64,000 nt of DNA from Entomobacter blattae (GCF_014672835.1 NZ_CP060244.1:62001-126000), one strand, 5' to 3'. Positions 41,997 to 52,932 are shown, counted from the stretch's first letter. Made by a program: numbers and translations. Notes: generated from the letters alone by a model not told the origin.

Positions 41997-42932
41997 TTAT
42001 TCATCCTTATGGTATTTATAATAAGCCCATAAAGCTTTCCGTAGTTCCTCAACAAGAAAATCTGTCACCAGCATCACCCGGGCTGGGCGCAAGGTTCCTG
42101 GGGGCATCACGGCATTAAGCGTAAGATGAGGTAAGGACCAATCCAGCATCACGGCTTCCAGCGCACCGGCCTCGAGTTCTTTCCAGATAGTGAATTCTGG
42201 CTGAACGGCGATGCCTAACCCAGCACAGAGGGAAGCTGTTAAGGCATCGCCATTATTAGCCCGCAGCCGCCCTGAGGGAACAACGGAGACCGTCTCCCCC
42301 GACTGTTCATGAATAAAACGCCACACACCTGGTGTTGGTAAATAGACATATCCGAGGCAATCATGATGAACCAAGTCATTAGGATGTTCTGGCCTGCCAT
42401 GTTTTTGGAAATATTCAGGCGAGCCTACTAAAAGGCGACGAACATTACAAATTCGGCGAACACGCAAGGAAGAATCCGCCAAATTGGCTATCCGCAACGC
42501 CAGGTCAAAACGCCCCCCAATAAGATCTACTATACTGTCATCAAGGTGAAGATCTATCGAAAGCCCTTCATACTTCTTCAGCAGATCTGGCAGAAGGGGA
42601 GCGACATGCCGAAACCCAAACGACATGGGAACCGCAATCCGAATAACGCCGGCTAATGTAGAAGTCTGGGATTTGGCCTCTGTTTCCATATGCTCAGCAT
42701 TCACCAGCATATCTGTTGCGTTGCGCGCCAGATGATTCCCCAGTTCGGTTAACATTACACGACGCGACGTGCGATTAAGCAGGGTCGCCCCAACCCTTTG
42801 TTCCAAACGATGAATAGCCTTGGAAACCGTTGCAACAGAAATTCCCAGCTCAGCCGCTGTTCCGGTAAAGGAGCCAATCTCAGCCAATTTGGCAAATATG
42901 GCCCATGCTTCTAAATCTGGTAAACGTGACAT
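41997..42932 (-). CDS. LysR family transcriptional regulator
   Basis: A 311-residue regulator with an N-terminal winged helix-turn-helix (FTGTAAELGISVATVSKAIHRLEQRVGATLLNRTSR, seen here in two parts) and a C-terminal effector-binding domain. It is divergent from wrbA, separated by 280 AT-rich bases, so it likely controls wrbA and itself. The inducer is unknown; the pattern of LysR/quinone-reductase pairs suggests quinone or redox signals. Confidence 0.85.
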   Translation of the reverse strand: MSRLPDLEAWAIFAKLAEIGSFTGTAAELGISVATVSKAIHRLEQRVGATLLNRTSRRVMLTELGNHLARNATDMLVNAEHMETEAKSQTSTLAGVIRIAVPMSFGFRHVAPLLPDLLKKYEGLSIDLHLDDSIVDLIGGRFDLALRIANLADSSLRVRRICNVRRLLVGSPEYFQKHGRPEHPNDLVHHDCLGYVYLPTPGVWRFIHEQSGETVSVVPSGRLRANNGDALTASLCAGLGIAVQPEFTIWKELEAGALEAVMLDWSLPHLTLNAVMPPGTLRPARVMLVTDFLVEELRKALWAYYKYHKDE

Positions 42933-43212
42933 AATTCTTAATTTTCGAAATAATTGTTTTCTGATGTTTCTATTTATTTTATATTAAAAGCAAGCAATTA
43001 ATTGTGCAGAGCTCAAAACCATTATGCAGAAAGTAAGATTTGCTATTAATTGAAATTATGATATAGGCAATTATATGTCATTCCCGGAAGCAATTTTTAG
43101 TATTCGTTTTCCATCATGTCTATTTAAAGCAGCAGGATAACAATTAATTATTTTCCCGGATTTGCATTTTCAACAGTCTGCTTTTTCTGTGTAAAAAAGA
43201 TGGAGCATTTCT
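42933..43212. promoter_or_regulatory. LysR-wrbA divergent control region
   Basis: An AT-rich 280-base gap between divergent genes. Repeated AATTAATTG-like segments (near 42996, 43049 and 43142) are of the T-N11-A style typical of LysR boxes, but no single operator can be assigned. Confidence 0.45.
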
Positions 43213-43881
43213 ATGATACAACTTCCAAAATGGCTATTTCCTTTTGGATCGTCCTCTAAAGAAGAAAAAGGTAATGTTACTATGAGTAAAGTCCTTGTTT
43301 TGTACTATTCCAGCTACGGCCATATTGAAACCATGGCAAACGCAGTAGCTGAAGGTGCACGCGAAGCCGGCAGCACCGCAGACGTAAAACGGGTACCGGA
43401 AACCCTCCCAGAAGATATTGCTCGTCAGAACAACTTTAAGCTGGATCAGGCTGCACCTATTGCTACTCCGAATGACCTGCCAAACTATGACGCCATTATT
43501 GTTGGCACCCCAACACGTTTTGGCCGTATGTCTGGACAGATGGCTTCTTTCTGGGATGCTACCGGTGGGCTATGGTTTAAAGGTGCCCTTATTGGCAAAA
43601 TTGGTGCAGGCTTTACTTCTACCGGCACACAGCATGGCGGCCAGGAAACAACCCTTCTTTCCATTCATCTCAACCTGCTCCATCATGGCATGTTAATCAG
43701 TGGCTTGCCCTATAGCTTCCAGGGTCAGATGTCTACCGACGAAATTACCGGTGGTTCTCCTTATGGTGCTTCTACCATTGCTGGGGGTGATGGTTCTCGC
43801 CAACCTTCTGCGAATGATCTTGCTGGTGCCCGTTTCCTTGGAAACCATGTTGCTAAAATGGCTGCTAAAGTTAAGGCCTAA
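43213..43881 (+). CDS. wrbA: NAD(P)H:quinone oxidoreductase WrbA
   Basis: WrbA is a tetrameric FMN flavoprotein that reduces quinones in two-electron steps and limits oxidative stress. The domain from residue 24 ([19 protein letters not shown]) is of normal length, with [12 protein letters not shown] and the [19 protein letters not shown] segments. A 23-residue extension with tryptophan and prolines precedes it; the start at 43213 has GGAG at good spacing, but the internal ATG at 43282 also has AAGG, so either may be used. It ends at a bidirectional terminator. Confidence 0.94.
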   Translation: MIQLPKWLFPFGSSSKEEKGNVTMSKVLVLYYSSYGHIETMANAVAEGAREAGSTADVKRVPETLPEDIARQNNFKLDQAAPIATPNDLPNYDAIIVGTPTRFGRMSGQMASFWDATGGLWFKGALIGKIGAGFTSTGTQHGGQETTLLSIHLNLLHHGMLISGLPYSFQGQMSTDEITGGSPYGASTIAGGDGSRQPSANDLAGARFLGNHVAKMAAKVKA

Positions 43882-43943
43882 GACTTTAAGTCTTTTATCT
43901 TAGCCGAGTGTATTTTATCAGCGATGTATTTGACTAAAATACA

Positions 43944-43974
43944 AAAGAAAGGGGGGAAATTCCCCCTCTTTTTA
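43944..43974. terminator. Terminator after wrbA
   Basis: A G5-C5 stem with AAATT loop and A-run/T-run flanks (43951-43965 core). It works in both directions and may once have also served guaA (see the direct repeat just to its right). Confidence 0.8.
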
Positions 43975-43994
43975 TGGTCAGGCCTTTTTTCTTG

Positions 43995-44028
43995 CACGAT
44001 TCAAAAAAGCCATATCAAAGGGAAAAAC
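43995..44028. repeat. Left 34-bp direct repeat, guaA-derived
   Basis: This matches 50773-50806 (inside guaA) at 33 of 34 positions in the same orientation. Read on the minus strand it encodes [10 protein letters not shown], the conserved GuaA motif, and then diverges and stops. It is thus a broken guaA 3' fragment and a candidate attachment-site copy at the left end of the island. Confidence 0.85.
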
Positions 44029-46042
44029 TATTATATTCTGACGGCTAAGGAGTTTTCTAAAGAATACTTATAACCCACTGGCCTCATCGAGACCATAAAA
44101 AAATCGCTACCCTTTAAAAGAAGGCCTAAGCATATATAACACTATTGGCAAGCTTATGTGTGTTACAGACAGGCTCATTATCCTGGCGGCATTCAATCTA
44201 CTGTTTCGATATAGCTATTAACGGAACATTGACAATACTCTTCAGTTTTTTAAGAAGAAGTAAAAAGCATAGAGGAGGTATCCAACCCGTAACAACCTGC
44301 CCAGAATATTAAATACCAGGATCTTAAAAAGAGACAGCACAAGAAACTTCACCCAATAGGAAATACGTGAAAATAAACCCACCCCCGAATATCACACCTC
44401 ACAGATATCCACGTCTCAACCGACAGGCCGTACCGCATAACTTTCCCTAGGGCCATTCTGGCTTTGTGTGATGAAGGGGAGTGTTCAAAAGAGAGCAATC
44501 AGAAAGGGTGAAGGATCAACCAGACTATCAAAAATTCGCAAATTGTGACTAAAGTCTTACAGGAAATCTCTTCTCCTCGTTCTTCAATACGCATGAGTCT
44601 CAATACTGCTAGTAATACTCTAGCTGCCACCACAGACAAACATCTTTTCATAAGTTTACCAAAATCTTCTCGGCGTAAGGATTAGAAGCACCCTAAAAGC
44701 AGCTCCCTCTAGCCAAAACGGGTCACAAAATAATACCAGCTATCAAATTCTCCGACAGACTTGAGAATAATACACGCTACCAAGGTAAAGAAATCAAAAA
44801 GAAGGTCATCAATGCAAAGACACTGACCTGTCAGCCTTGATGAGTGACCCCGGCCATTATTTTATTTTGATTTCAGCATATGCTCAAAAACTGCACGACA
44901 TAAAGTGCAGGTGTTAGAAACCATCGGGTGTCCACACACCCATTTTTCAACCCATAATACATAGAACATTTTCGCATCCTTAATACGGTCCTTACCTCAT
45001 GCTTTCTCCTTGGTTAATTCCCCTTTGGCTAATTCCCGATAGGAGATTCTCTTAACTTCTCTTCTCCCCATCCCACTCACGGGCATTCCGCTAAGCTGAT
45101 CGTGTAAGAGCGAACAGCATTACTCTCTTCTTCGCTGTGGATCACATCATGATAGTGAAGCAAAATCGAACCTTCAAAAATGGTAAAATTATAAAAATAG
45201 ATATGAGGATCCAGACACCAGCCCCTTACAGGTCTTTCACCTCATAAAGCTTGTCCTTTAACGTGAGGTTACGAGGCTTGATATCGGCCGGAGCAGCTTT
45301 TACACCGATTCAGCACAAAAACCATGATCTACCCTCTACCCAGTTCTGATGTAAAACGTAAACAATCAACGCATCACGTAAAGCCCACCCCATATTGAGA
45401 TCCGTGCAGAGCACAAGTGGCATTGGCCATTCGTTGACTGATAGATGCTTCTCGTAAGCGTGATGAGAATACCATAGCACCAGAAAAGATGGGTAACATT
45501 AAAGCCTCTCAAGGCAGTAATAATCTGGTGCCACCCTCCAACTATATAGAACTACTCTTTTGCCTGTAAGCCTCTCTCCTAGCAGAAGCAACCCATCTTT
45601 CTGCCCTTCATGCTGCACAAGATGAGGAGCGTAGATCGGAAAGAAGGTAAAAAAGCACGCCACTTAAGCCCAAACAGAAAACACTACTCCCCAACGACAA
45701 GAACGACCAGCCGATCAGGCACAGTTACCAAAAAGGCTCCTCTGATAATAGTAATAGACTAGAGCCCCTCTTTAGCGTTTATCTAATCAAGGGATCCTAC
45801 TCAATTATAAACAATCAAATTTTTAATAGAAAATTCAGTATTTTAAATCGCAACATGGTTTTAATACCATAAAAAATACCAAGAGTAGTCTAGAGAGCCT
45901 GACTCATCTAAGAATACGACCGTTTCAAGCACCGCTCACAGTGGCCTTGGGTTTCGATGATGGTTGCTCCAGTGAATATGCCGTTATGAACTAACTCCAT
46001 CTACCAGAAACTACGCCCTCTATGCATCATCTGGAGGCCATT
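44029..46042. other. 2-kb gene desert with decayed coding DNA
   Basis: No intact gene. On the minus strand a chain of fragments in shifting frames is visible between about 44,870 and 45,720, for example a segment reading PDRLVVLVVGE near 45,700, VLYSW near 45,550, GFNVTHLFW near 45,490, NEWPMPLVLCTDLNMGWALR near 45,390, RGWCLDPHIYFYNFTIFEG near 45,180 and CGHPMVSNTCTLC near 44,920. Stops and frameshifts break it into pieces, so it is a relic of one or more genes of unknown family. The left half, 44,030-44,860, shows nothing recognisable. Confidence 0.6.
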
Positions 46043-49000
46043 TCAGCTTGCCGCACCCAACACGTAAAGCCTCCACCAGTCTGGTGCCGCCGGGCAACCA
46101 GCCTGGTGGAGGCTAGGCTTGAGATCAACAGCCGATTTCTTGAACGCACCGACACGTTGATAGTCGGGTGTTATCAGCCAAATCCGCCCATCGCCCTCGT
46201 TGATAACTATGCGATAGAAGCCAGCCTGCGGGACTATCACAGTGTCATCAAGCAGATGCTTGTAATGTTCGACTGACCATTTCTGAATGCCGCCGTTAAG
46301 GGCGTCGGTTCGAAACCGCACCCACAGCGCAGCCGTATCGGGCGTGGGCTTGTCGCTGGCGTCAGTGTAGGCTGTGATCTCGTCGGACTCAAGCCAAGCC
46401 CGCATCCCAGCTGGCGTGACGAAGACCGACTTAGCATCTTTGATCGCCGCCATGGCCGCACGCCGCGAAGGAAGTCCCGCGCGAATCAGCATCGACATCA
46501 TAAATTGCGGGACGCCAGTTTCGACCGCTGCTGCGCCGCCACCCGCCACCTTCTCCGGCAACCAACCGAATGACATGCGGCGGGTACGAACAGCTTCCAA
46601 AGCCCAGACCAAACGATAGGTGAATGCCTCCTCAACGACTCGCATGTTCTGGGGTCCGATTTTGGCCACATCCTCACCAGACACCCAACTACGCAAGATA
46701 GCCCTCCAATTCACCGGTAATGCGTTCGCCTTATCGGGGATGAAAGGTCGCATGAATAGCAGACGTTCACCGAGACCGCCGAGCGCATCAACAAGTGCCT
46801 CGACGTCGCCACTCAATGCCGCATTGTCTGCTCGATCTAGAAGTTCGGCCAGCTCGTCAGCCATGGCGTCGATTTGCAGACCAGCCTCGAGTCCGACATC
46901 CATGGCGAAATGCCCACGTCGCGCCTGCGCCGTGGTGGTTTTCCAGATGAGATCGGCGCGAGCCTCGAACACCTTCTTATGCTGCGAGGCGACACCCTTG
47001 TCCTCACGCGCGATCTGGCGTGCCCAGAGCGATCCCTTGAGCGCATCGTCCAAGAGCTTCGGCAGGTCAGAACGATCGGAGTCGAGTGCTTCGATCAGAC
47101 CAAATACCGTTGCGTCTAGACGCTCGACGATCTGTGATAGTGACTCCTTTTCGATGGTTTCCTCATTGTCGCCATTAGCACCAGACTTCGTGCCAGTCAT
47201 CAAGGGCTCTACGACTTTAGCTCCTTCCTCGGGGGATATCCAAGCTTCACGTGCGTTGGCCAAATATTCCCAAGCATCATCACGATCCAGAACACCTTTA
47301 CGGGCCAGCCTCTCAAGAATCTCGGCGATAATCTGGATGAGACCGCTCTTCAGCGTTCGGGCCTTGGCGGAAGCCACTAACTTCCTCCATTTATTTTTTC
47401 GACAGTTGACATTATCGAACATGATATGAACGATGAGGCCTTCAACATCCACAAAGGCGCGCCCTGCGCGACCAGCAACGTTCGCGAATTCCTTTCCTTT
47501 GATCATCTCGGATGCCCGATACAACATTGGCACCAACAGGACAGCGGCGTTGAGGTTGAGACCCTGAGACAACGTCGGCGACGCGACAATGACCCGCAGG
47601 ACACCTTCGGACAGAAGGGCTTCCAGTTCGCGAAGGAACGAGCTCGGCGGTCGCCGTGGTGGATAGCAACGCCGACCTTTAGGCAGGCGACGGTTGGATG
47701 GTCTTCGCCCAACCACTCTTTGCCGACCTCCAGAGCGCGGGCGATCGAGGCTTCATCCTCCAACAGTGAGTCCAGATAACCGCGTTTGCGGAGGTCCACC
47801 ACCTGTTTACCGTAGCTCTCGATCCAATTCGCTTGGGTGGAGAAGATCAGTGTCCGCTTGCCCTGGCCCGCGAATTCCCATGCTGCGAACAGGGTGAGAT
47901 GCGAGTTCTTGCGCGGATAGGGCTTCGTCTCTTTCCCCTGTGCGGCTTTCTCCACGACGAATTTGTCGAGGAACGGACCATCATTGTCATCGAGGTCTAG
48001 CCGGAGCTGCGCGTCCTTGCCTCGCCAGGCGAGCGTGCCGAACCGCTGCCGTGTGAGGCGCCAATCGGAACGCACAGGCTCACCCGGATCAGAGCGTATC
48101 CACGCTGTAAGGTCATCCAGCTCATCACCGCTGGGCAGGATCGCAGACAAACAAACGATACGACGTTCGCCTGCGTCAGCGCGCCGAAGCAGACGCTGCA
48201 CGAGGATTTCATAGCGGATCTCGCGTTCACTGGAACCAATCATGTGGCCTTCATCGAGAACAATCAGACCGACATTGTTGATCAGCGATGGGTCGCTTCT
48301 CAGCGCAAAATCAAGTTTCTCGGGCGTCGCGATGATGATCTCGCGCGTGCGCAGTACGTCTTCATCGCCAGCCGAAAGGCCACTAGCACCGTAAAGGGAG
48401 GAAACGCTGAAGCCGAGCGGTGCGAATGTTTTTCTGAATGATCGCTAGGTCTGGACGGACAGTGCACGCAGCGGCGTCACGATCAACATCCGGCACGCCA
48501 ACGACAGAGTCATCAGTGCGGCAATCTCCGCCACGCGAGTCTTGCCGGCACTGGTCGGCAGGGAGACGACTAAATCGTCGGTGACATCCGTGGAACGCCG
48601 AGCTGCTTCGCGCTGTGATGGCCATAGCTCCACCTCGGACGTCTTGAGGGCGTAGAGCGACGAGATAAACAGCCGGCGCAGATCAGGGTATTTTTCCTCT
48701 GTTCCCTCCGGCGGTTCAATCGGTAAATTTGCGTGCAGAGAATGCTGTCAGAGGTCATCGATCAGGTGACGACAGAGGTTAGAGATCCACCACAGCGGAA
48801 CATTCCCTACGTTGTCCGCCAAGCTGACTGCGGTGATGAGCAGCATCCGCGCGGTCTCGATTGACTCAGATTCGTCCGTCTCGAGCGCAAATCGAAACAC
48901 GCCAGTGCCCGGCATATCGTCGTGTTGAGGATTGCCGATAAAGCCTCGTCGATGTCAGACTCTTTGCCCCTCAACGCCTTAACGATCTCCCCATCTTCGT

Positions 49001-49490
49001 GAGCCTGATCGCCCAACCAATCGCGAACGAATCCTCGCAACTGGCCAAGATCACGCAAGATCAAATGCCGGATCGCCGTTTCACCCGGCGACGCATTGAG
49101 ATCATCCGTGACATCGTTGAAGAGCGAATAGGCAAGGGCCGAAAAGCCAGCCAGATGATAGGCTACAGCGGCGATCGTGCGGTGAAAACCGCGATCAGGG
49201 GACTTCGGATCGCCGTTGCGTACCAAGGATTCAAAGGCGATTGCGGCGCACTCGAACGCCTTGTTTGTCAGATCCGACGCACCGGCCTGAGCACGCAGAG
49301 CCATCGATCCACGGAGCAAGGCAAAACCGTATTCGGCAAGATCAGTTTCGATCATCGGACCTAGTGACGGAGCGTTCGTAGGCAACACGCCTTTCTCGCG
49401 CATTAACGACCAAGCAACGCCACGATAGAGCAGGCCATCATCTTCCGTCGCGGTAGTCAAGAACGTGGTTAGTTCGTCAATTGTTTCCAA
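46043..49490 (-). pseudogene. hamB: Hachiman helicase HamB, disrupted
   Basis: HamB is the superfamily 2 helicase of the Hachiman antiphage system. Translating across breaks restores one protein of about 1150 residues: a helical N-terminus (49490-48930), LPTSAGKTRVAEIA (motif I), LIVLDEGHMIG (motif II, DEGH), CLSAILPSG (motif III), ASPTLSQGLNLNAAV, and GRAGRA (motif VI). Lesions: a frameshift near 48930, TGA at 48748-48750 where Trp is expected, TAG at 48445-48447 where Glu is expected, and a frameshift near 47650. The start is TTG at 49490 with AGGAGG nine bases upstream. The gene is visibly G+C-rich. It is almost certainly nonfunctional. Confidence 0.85.
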
Positions 49491-50348
49491 GATTTTCCGC
49501 CTCCTGGTACACGGCTGTGATAAAATGCTGGTGATCTACGACGTGGATTTTACTACGTAGTGATTACAATTCGTCCCTACGGCGTCGAGGTCCTCTTTCA
49601 ACGATGCATGCGGACCGTTACCCGACACGGTGAAAAGCATATGGTCGATGCAGTCGGCACAGAGGGACTTCATATCCCCCTCGTCGCGAAGGCTACGACC
49701 AAGCAGGTTGTCGTGCCGGTCATTACTCTCCAGGAGACGGTCTGCGACAAACAGGAGGGAAGCGGGCGTGCAGCGGCCGTTGTCACGATTCAGCACCTCG
49801 CGAGCGCTCGTAACCGTTTTCTTGCTAAGCACCTTATTGCTCTTGGCCTCCCCCTTAAGAAGCCAGAGCCTCTTGTCAGCCCCTTTGTATCCAACGCCGA
49901 TGAAGTCGTCACCGCGCATGACCACATTGCGGCCGTCCTTATAACGGAGACGGCACACCGGCACACGTAGGTCAACCTCTTCCTCGACCAGTTCCACCGC
50001 AAGAATTTCCCCGAGATCGCCGGACCGGCTTTCAGCAGTTTGCGGCAATTTTGCACTAAGAATCTGGGCTGCGCCCTTATATCCGAGGCGCTTCACGTCT
50101 TCGGCTATGCGTTCAAGGCGGTCGTAGTGCGACCGAATAGTCTTGACGAGGTCTGCGCGAATCTCGTTTCGACCGCCGTTCCTCTCAACATAGATCCAGT
50201 AGTACTTGCGCTTATCGCCTTTTTTTGTGGCTTTGCACCACCATTCGTACAGTCCCACGCAACCTCCAATCGACCACCCATGCCTCATTCGTAGTGTGAT
50301 TCCACACATGCTTCCAGCCGACTTGGAGGATGTGATCCAATTGAGCAC
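49477..50348 (-). pseudogene. hamA: Hachiman nuclease HamA (DUF1837), 3' frameshift
   Basis: HamA is a DUF1837 nuclease that works with HamB. The open frame (49536-50348, 270 residues) has the family motifs: SGDLGEILAVEL near residue 109, RGDDFIG near 145 and GEAKS near 166, the likely PD-(D/E)xK-type active site. A one-base loss near 49551 ends the frame early; in the next frame a natural tail, VVDHQHFITAVYQEAENLG, continues to a stop at 49477 that overlaps the hamB TTG start by 14 bases. This overlap is typical of coupled genes and shows that the end was lost. The start is GTG without a good binding site. DUF1837 assignment is by motif only. Confidence 0.8.
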
Positions 50349-50680
50349 AGTCAGAACACTATCAGTTGAGCGAATAATATTCTATTGAAAATATTATTAC
50401 AATTTAGAGGCCGTTTCGAAAGGGGTTAAGGAGCCGGAGTTCGGATGATTCCAAGGAGTGGCGAGCTCTTGGAGATTGTCATGTGGATCCCAACCACCCT
50501 TCAGCTGGCATCAGATTCAGATAGTACCACCTATCATGCCATACAAATACGGGTCTTGGCGTTGCATAAATTTGCTAGACAGTGCCAAGCCAAGAATGAA
50601 AAAAACCCAAAGTTACGCAGGTTTAGCTGCTATCTCATCTATCTCATGCTCTTTCGTGCCGGTCCATGACGGACACGGGA
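50349..50680. other. hamA-guaA intergenic region
   Basis: About 330 bases between hamA and the guaA stop; composition shifts from G+C-rich back toward host-like. Open frames on the plus strand look like shadows. A weak hairpin with a T run near 50,600 may be the guaA terminator, and a GTTGCATAAATTT segment near 50,560 resembles an IS5-family end only loosely. Confidence 0.4.
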
Positions 50681-52285
50681 TCACTCCCACTCTATTGTTC
50701 CCGGTGGCTTGGATGTCACATCGTAAGTCACACGGTTTATGCCCCTCACCTCATTGACAATACGGCTTGCCACACGATTCAGAAAAGCCATATCAAAGGG
50801 AAAAACCTCTGCGGTCATACCATCAGTGCTGGTAACAGCCCGCAAGGCGCATACCCTATCATACGTACGGCCATCACCCATAACACCCACACTTCGCACT
50901 GGTAACAACACCGCAAAAGCCTGCCAAATGGCATCATAAAGGCCAACCTGGCGAATCTCTTCTAGGAAGATACTGTCAACCTTTCGCAAAAGGGTGAGTT
51001 TCTCAGCTGTAACTTCCCCAGGAATTCGGATGGCAAGGCCTGGGCCAGGAAATGGGTGGCGGCCGATAACAACCTCTGGTAAGCCAAGCTCACGCCCTAA
51101 GGCCCTAACCTCATCTTTAAACAGCTCGCGCAGGGGTTCCACCAGCTTCATTTTCATCCGCTCTGGTAATCCCCCAACATTGTGATGAGATTTAATGGTG
51201 ACTGAAGGCCCTCCTGTAAAACTGACACTTTCAATAACATCGGGGTATAATGTTCCCTGAGCAAGGAAGTCTGCCCCCCCAAGCTTTACGGCTTCCTCCT
51301 CAAAGACTTCAATAAATAGGCGCCCTATAATTTTACGCTTCTGCTCTGGATCGGTAACACCTTTGAGATTCTCCAAGAACAATGCCGTTGCATCACGATG
51401 GACAAGATTAATATTGTATTTCTGTCGAAAAGTCCGAACCACATCTTCAGCTTCCCCTACACGCAATAGCCCATGATCTACAAAAATACAGGTCAGCTGA
51501 TCGCCAATCGCTTCATGCAGCAAAATAGCAGCAACAGAGGAATCGACCCCACCTGATAGGCCGCAAATAACCTTTTCCTTCCCCACCTGTTCGCGGATAT
51601 GGGCAATCTCCATCTCCTTAAAGCCGGCCATTGTCCATTGCCCCTTACAGCCAGCAACACCATGAGTAAAGTTTTTCAGTAAAATGGCCCCGTGAGGGGT
51701 ATGAACAACCTCCGGATGGAACTGAACACCATATAGCCTGCGCCGCTCATCTGAAATAATGGCAAAAGGAGCCCCTTCACTAGTCCCCACCACCTGAAAC
51801 CCAGGGGGAAGTTTTACTACCCTATCCCCATGGCTCATCCAAACCTGCTCCCGATTTCCTTTCGACCAGACCCCACGAAAAAGGGCACTATCTTCCTGAA
51901 TATCCACAAACGCACGCCCAAATTCCCGATGGTCTGAATTCTCAACCTTTCCGCCAAGCTGTTCACACATTGCCTGCTGACCATAGCATATTCCCAAAAC
52001 AGGTAGCCCCAACTCAAAGACAATGGAAGGAATCCGTGGAGAATGAGCCTCTGTTACACTTGCTGGCCCACCAGAAAGAATAACCCCTTTCGGATGAAAT
52101 TGACGAATACGCTCAGCAGAAACATTAAAGGGCCATATCTCGCAATAAACGCCACTCTCCCTTACACGGCGTGCAATTAACTGGGTCACCTGACTTCCAA
52201 AATCCAAAATAAGAATACGGTCATCGTGAAGGGTTTTTTCCAGATATGCGACACCTTGAGAGGGTTGTTGGGCCGTGGAATTCAT
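50681..52285 (-). CDS. guaA: GMP synthase (glutamine-hydrolysing)
   Basis: GuaA makes GMP from XMP with glutamine ammonia. The N-terminal class I amidotransferase domain has [15 protein letters not shown] and catalytic GICYGQQAM; the ATP-pyrophosphatase domain has [12 protein letters not shown]; the C-terminal dimerisation domain ends in the typical PPGTIEWE. The ATG at 52285 is chosen over a TTG three codons upstream; 534 residues. The 3' end of this gene is a well-known target for genomic islands, and here 34 bases of it (50773-50806) are duplicated at 43995. Confidence 0.96.
   Translation of the reverse strand: MNSTAQQPSQGVAYLEKTLHDDRILILDFGSQVTQLIARRVRESGVYCEIWPFNVSAERIRQFHPKGVILSGGPASVTEAHSPRIPSIVFELGLPVLGICYGQQAMCEQLGGKVENSDHREFGRAFVDIQEDSALFRGVWSKGNREQVWMSHGDRVVKLPPGFQVVGTSEGAPFAIISDERRRLYGVQFHPEVVHTPHGAILLKNFTHGVAGCKGQWTMAGFKEMEIAHIREQVGKEKVICGLSGGVDSSVAAILLHEAIGDQLTCIFVDHGLLRVGEAEDVVRTFRQKYNINLVHRDATALFLENLKGVTDPEQKRKIIGRLFIEVFEEEAVKLGGADFLAQGTLYPDVIESVSFTGGPSVTIKSHHNVGGLPERMKMKLVEPLRELFKDEVRALGRELGLPEVVIGRHPFPGPGLAIRIPGEVTAEKLTLLRKVDSIFLEEIRQVGLYDAIWQAFAVLLPVRSVGVMGDGRTYDRVCALRAVTSTDGMTAEVFPFDMAFLNRVASRIVNEVRGINRVTYDVTSKPPGTIEWE
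50773..50806. repeat. Right 34-bp direct repeat, inside guaA
   Basis: This is the intact copy of the repeat at 43995-44028, lying about 92-125 bases before the guaA stop. It encodes the [10 protein letters not shown] segment. The distance between the two copies is 6,778 bases. Differs at one position from the left copy. Confidence 0.9.
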
Positions 52286-52476
52286 AGGTTTCAAACTTTC
52301 TTACCAAACAAAGAATGGGAGAACGACACGTATTAATATATTTTTTTAACGAGAGAATAAACCATTAAAGCCAGAATGCCTTAATTATGATTTTATATGA
52401 GAGCCAAAATTTCTATATTTGGGGTTTCTCTCTTTCATTTGAGCCCGAATAAAACCAAAGCAGACGGACAATATCC

Positions 52477-52932
52477 ATGAAACGCTTTTTCTTTTCGCCC
52501 TTCTCTTCCTTTCTTTCTTCCTTTGCTCTTTTAAACAAGGGAAAAAAAATAAGATTTCTCTTCTCTCTTACCCTTCTAGGGAGTTACTTTCTGGGAAGTT
52601 GCTTTTCTTTTCCTGCTTTTGCCCAGGAGGCACAAGGAATATGGATTGGTACACTAAAAACAGAGAAGGGCACTTGCCCTACTGAACGCCCTAGCACTCT
52701 TGTGATTAGAAACGACGAGACTCTTTTTATTCCTGGATCGGGAAGTTTAATTCTTAAGGGTACATTTTCTCCTGATCACCCGCATTATCATGCCCAGTTT
52801 ATCGCCCAAGGCACAAACCATAAACCTTTCCCCATGGTTTTTGAAGGCCATTTTGACCAAGAAAAAGAGCTTTTTAAGGGTATTTATGCAACCCCCTCTT
52901 GCCGGGCCAACATTACTTTAGACCGTAAATAA
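52477..52932 (+). CDS. Small exported protein, unknown function
   Basis: A 151-residue protein with a basic, Ser/Phe-rich N-terminus and a hydrophobic segment ending in PAFAQEA (about residue 50), a long but plausible signal sequence. The mature part of about 100 residues has two cysteines likely in a disulfide (GTCPTERP, SCRAN) and short strands. An internal start may shorten the signal. No family is recognised. It follows guaA divergently and precedes tRNA-Arg. Confidence 0.6.
   Translation: MKRFFFSPFSSFLSSFALLNKGKKIRFLFSLTLLGSYFLGSCFSFPAFAQEAQGIWIGTLKTEKGTCPTERPSTLVIRNDETLFIPGSGSLILKGTFSPDHPHYHAQFIAQGTNHKPFPMVFEGHFDQEKELFKGIYATPSCRANITLDRK

Noticed and set aside
45230-45310. A fragment reading DIKPRNLTLKDKLYEVKD resembles the N-terminus of a P4-type integrase, which would suit the island.
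   Set aside because: The surrounding fragments read on in the same direction as other protein-like pieces, so it fits the middle of a different decayed gene better. No catalytic R-H-R-Y region follows.
46620-47429. A 269-codon plus-strand frame opposite hamB.
   Set aside because: Shadow of the G+C-rich hamB coding strand; Ser/Arg-rich composition typical of an antisense frame.
48445-48750. Possible recoding (selenocysteine or readthrough) of the hamB stops.
   Set aside because: Two different stops plus frameshifts in the same gene point to decay, and no recoding signal is visible.
50547-50600. A GTTGCATAAATTT segment resembling IS5-family ends.
   Set aside because: No transposase, no opposite end and no target duplication could be found.
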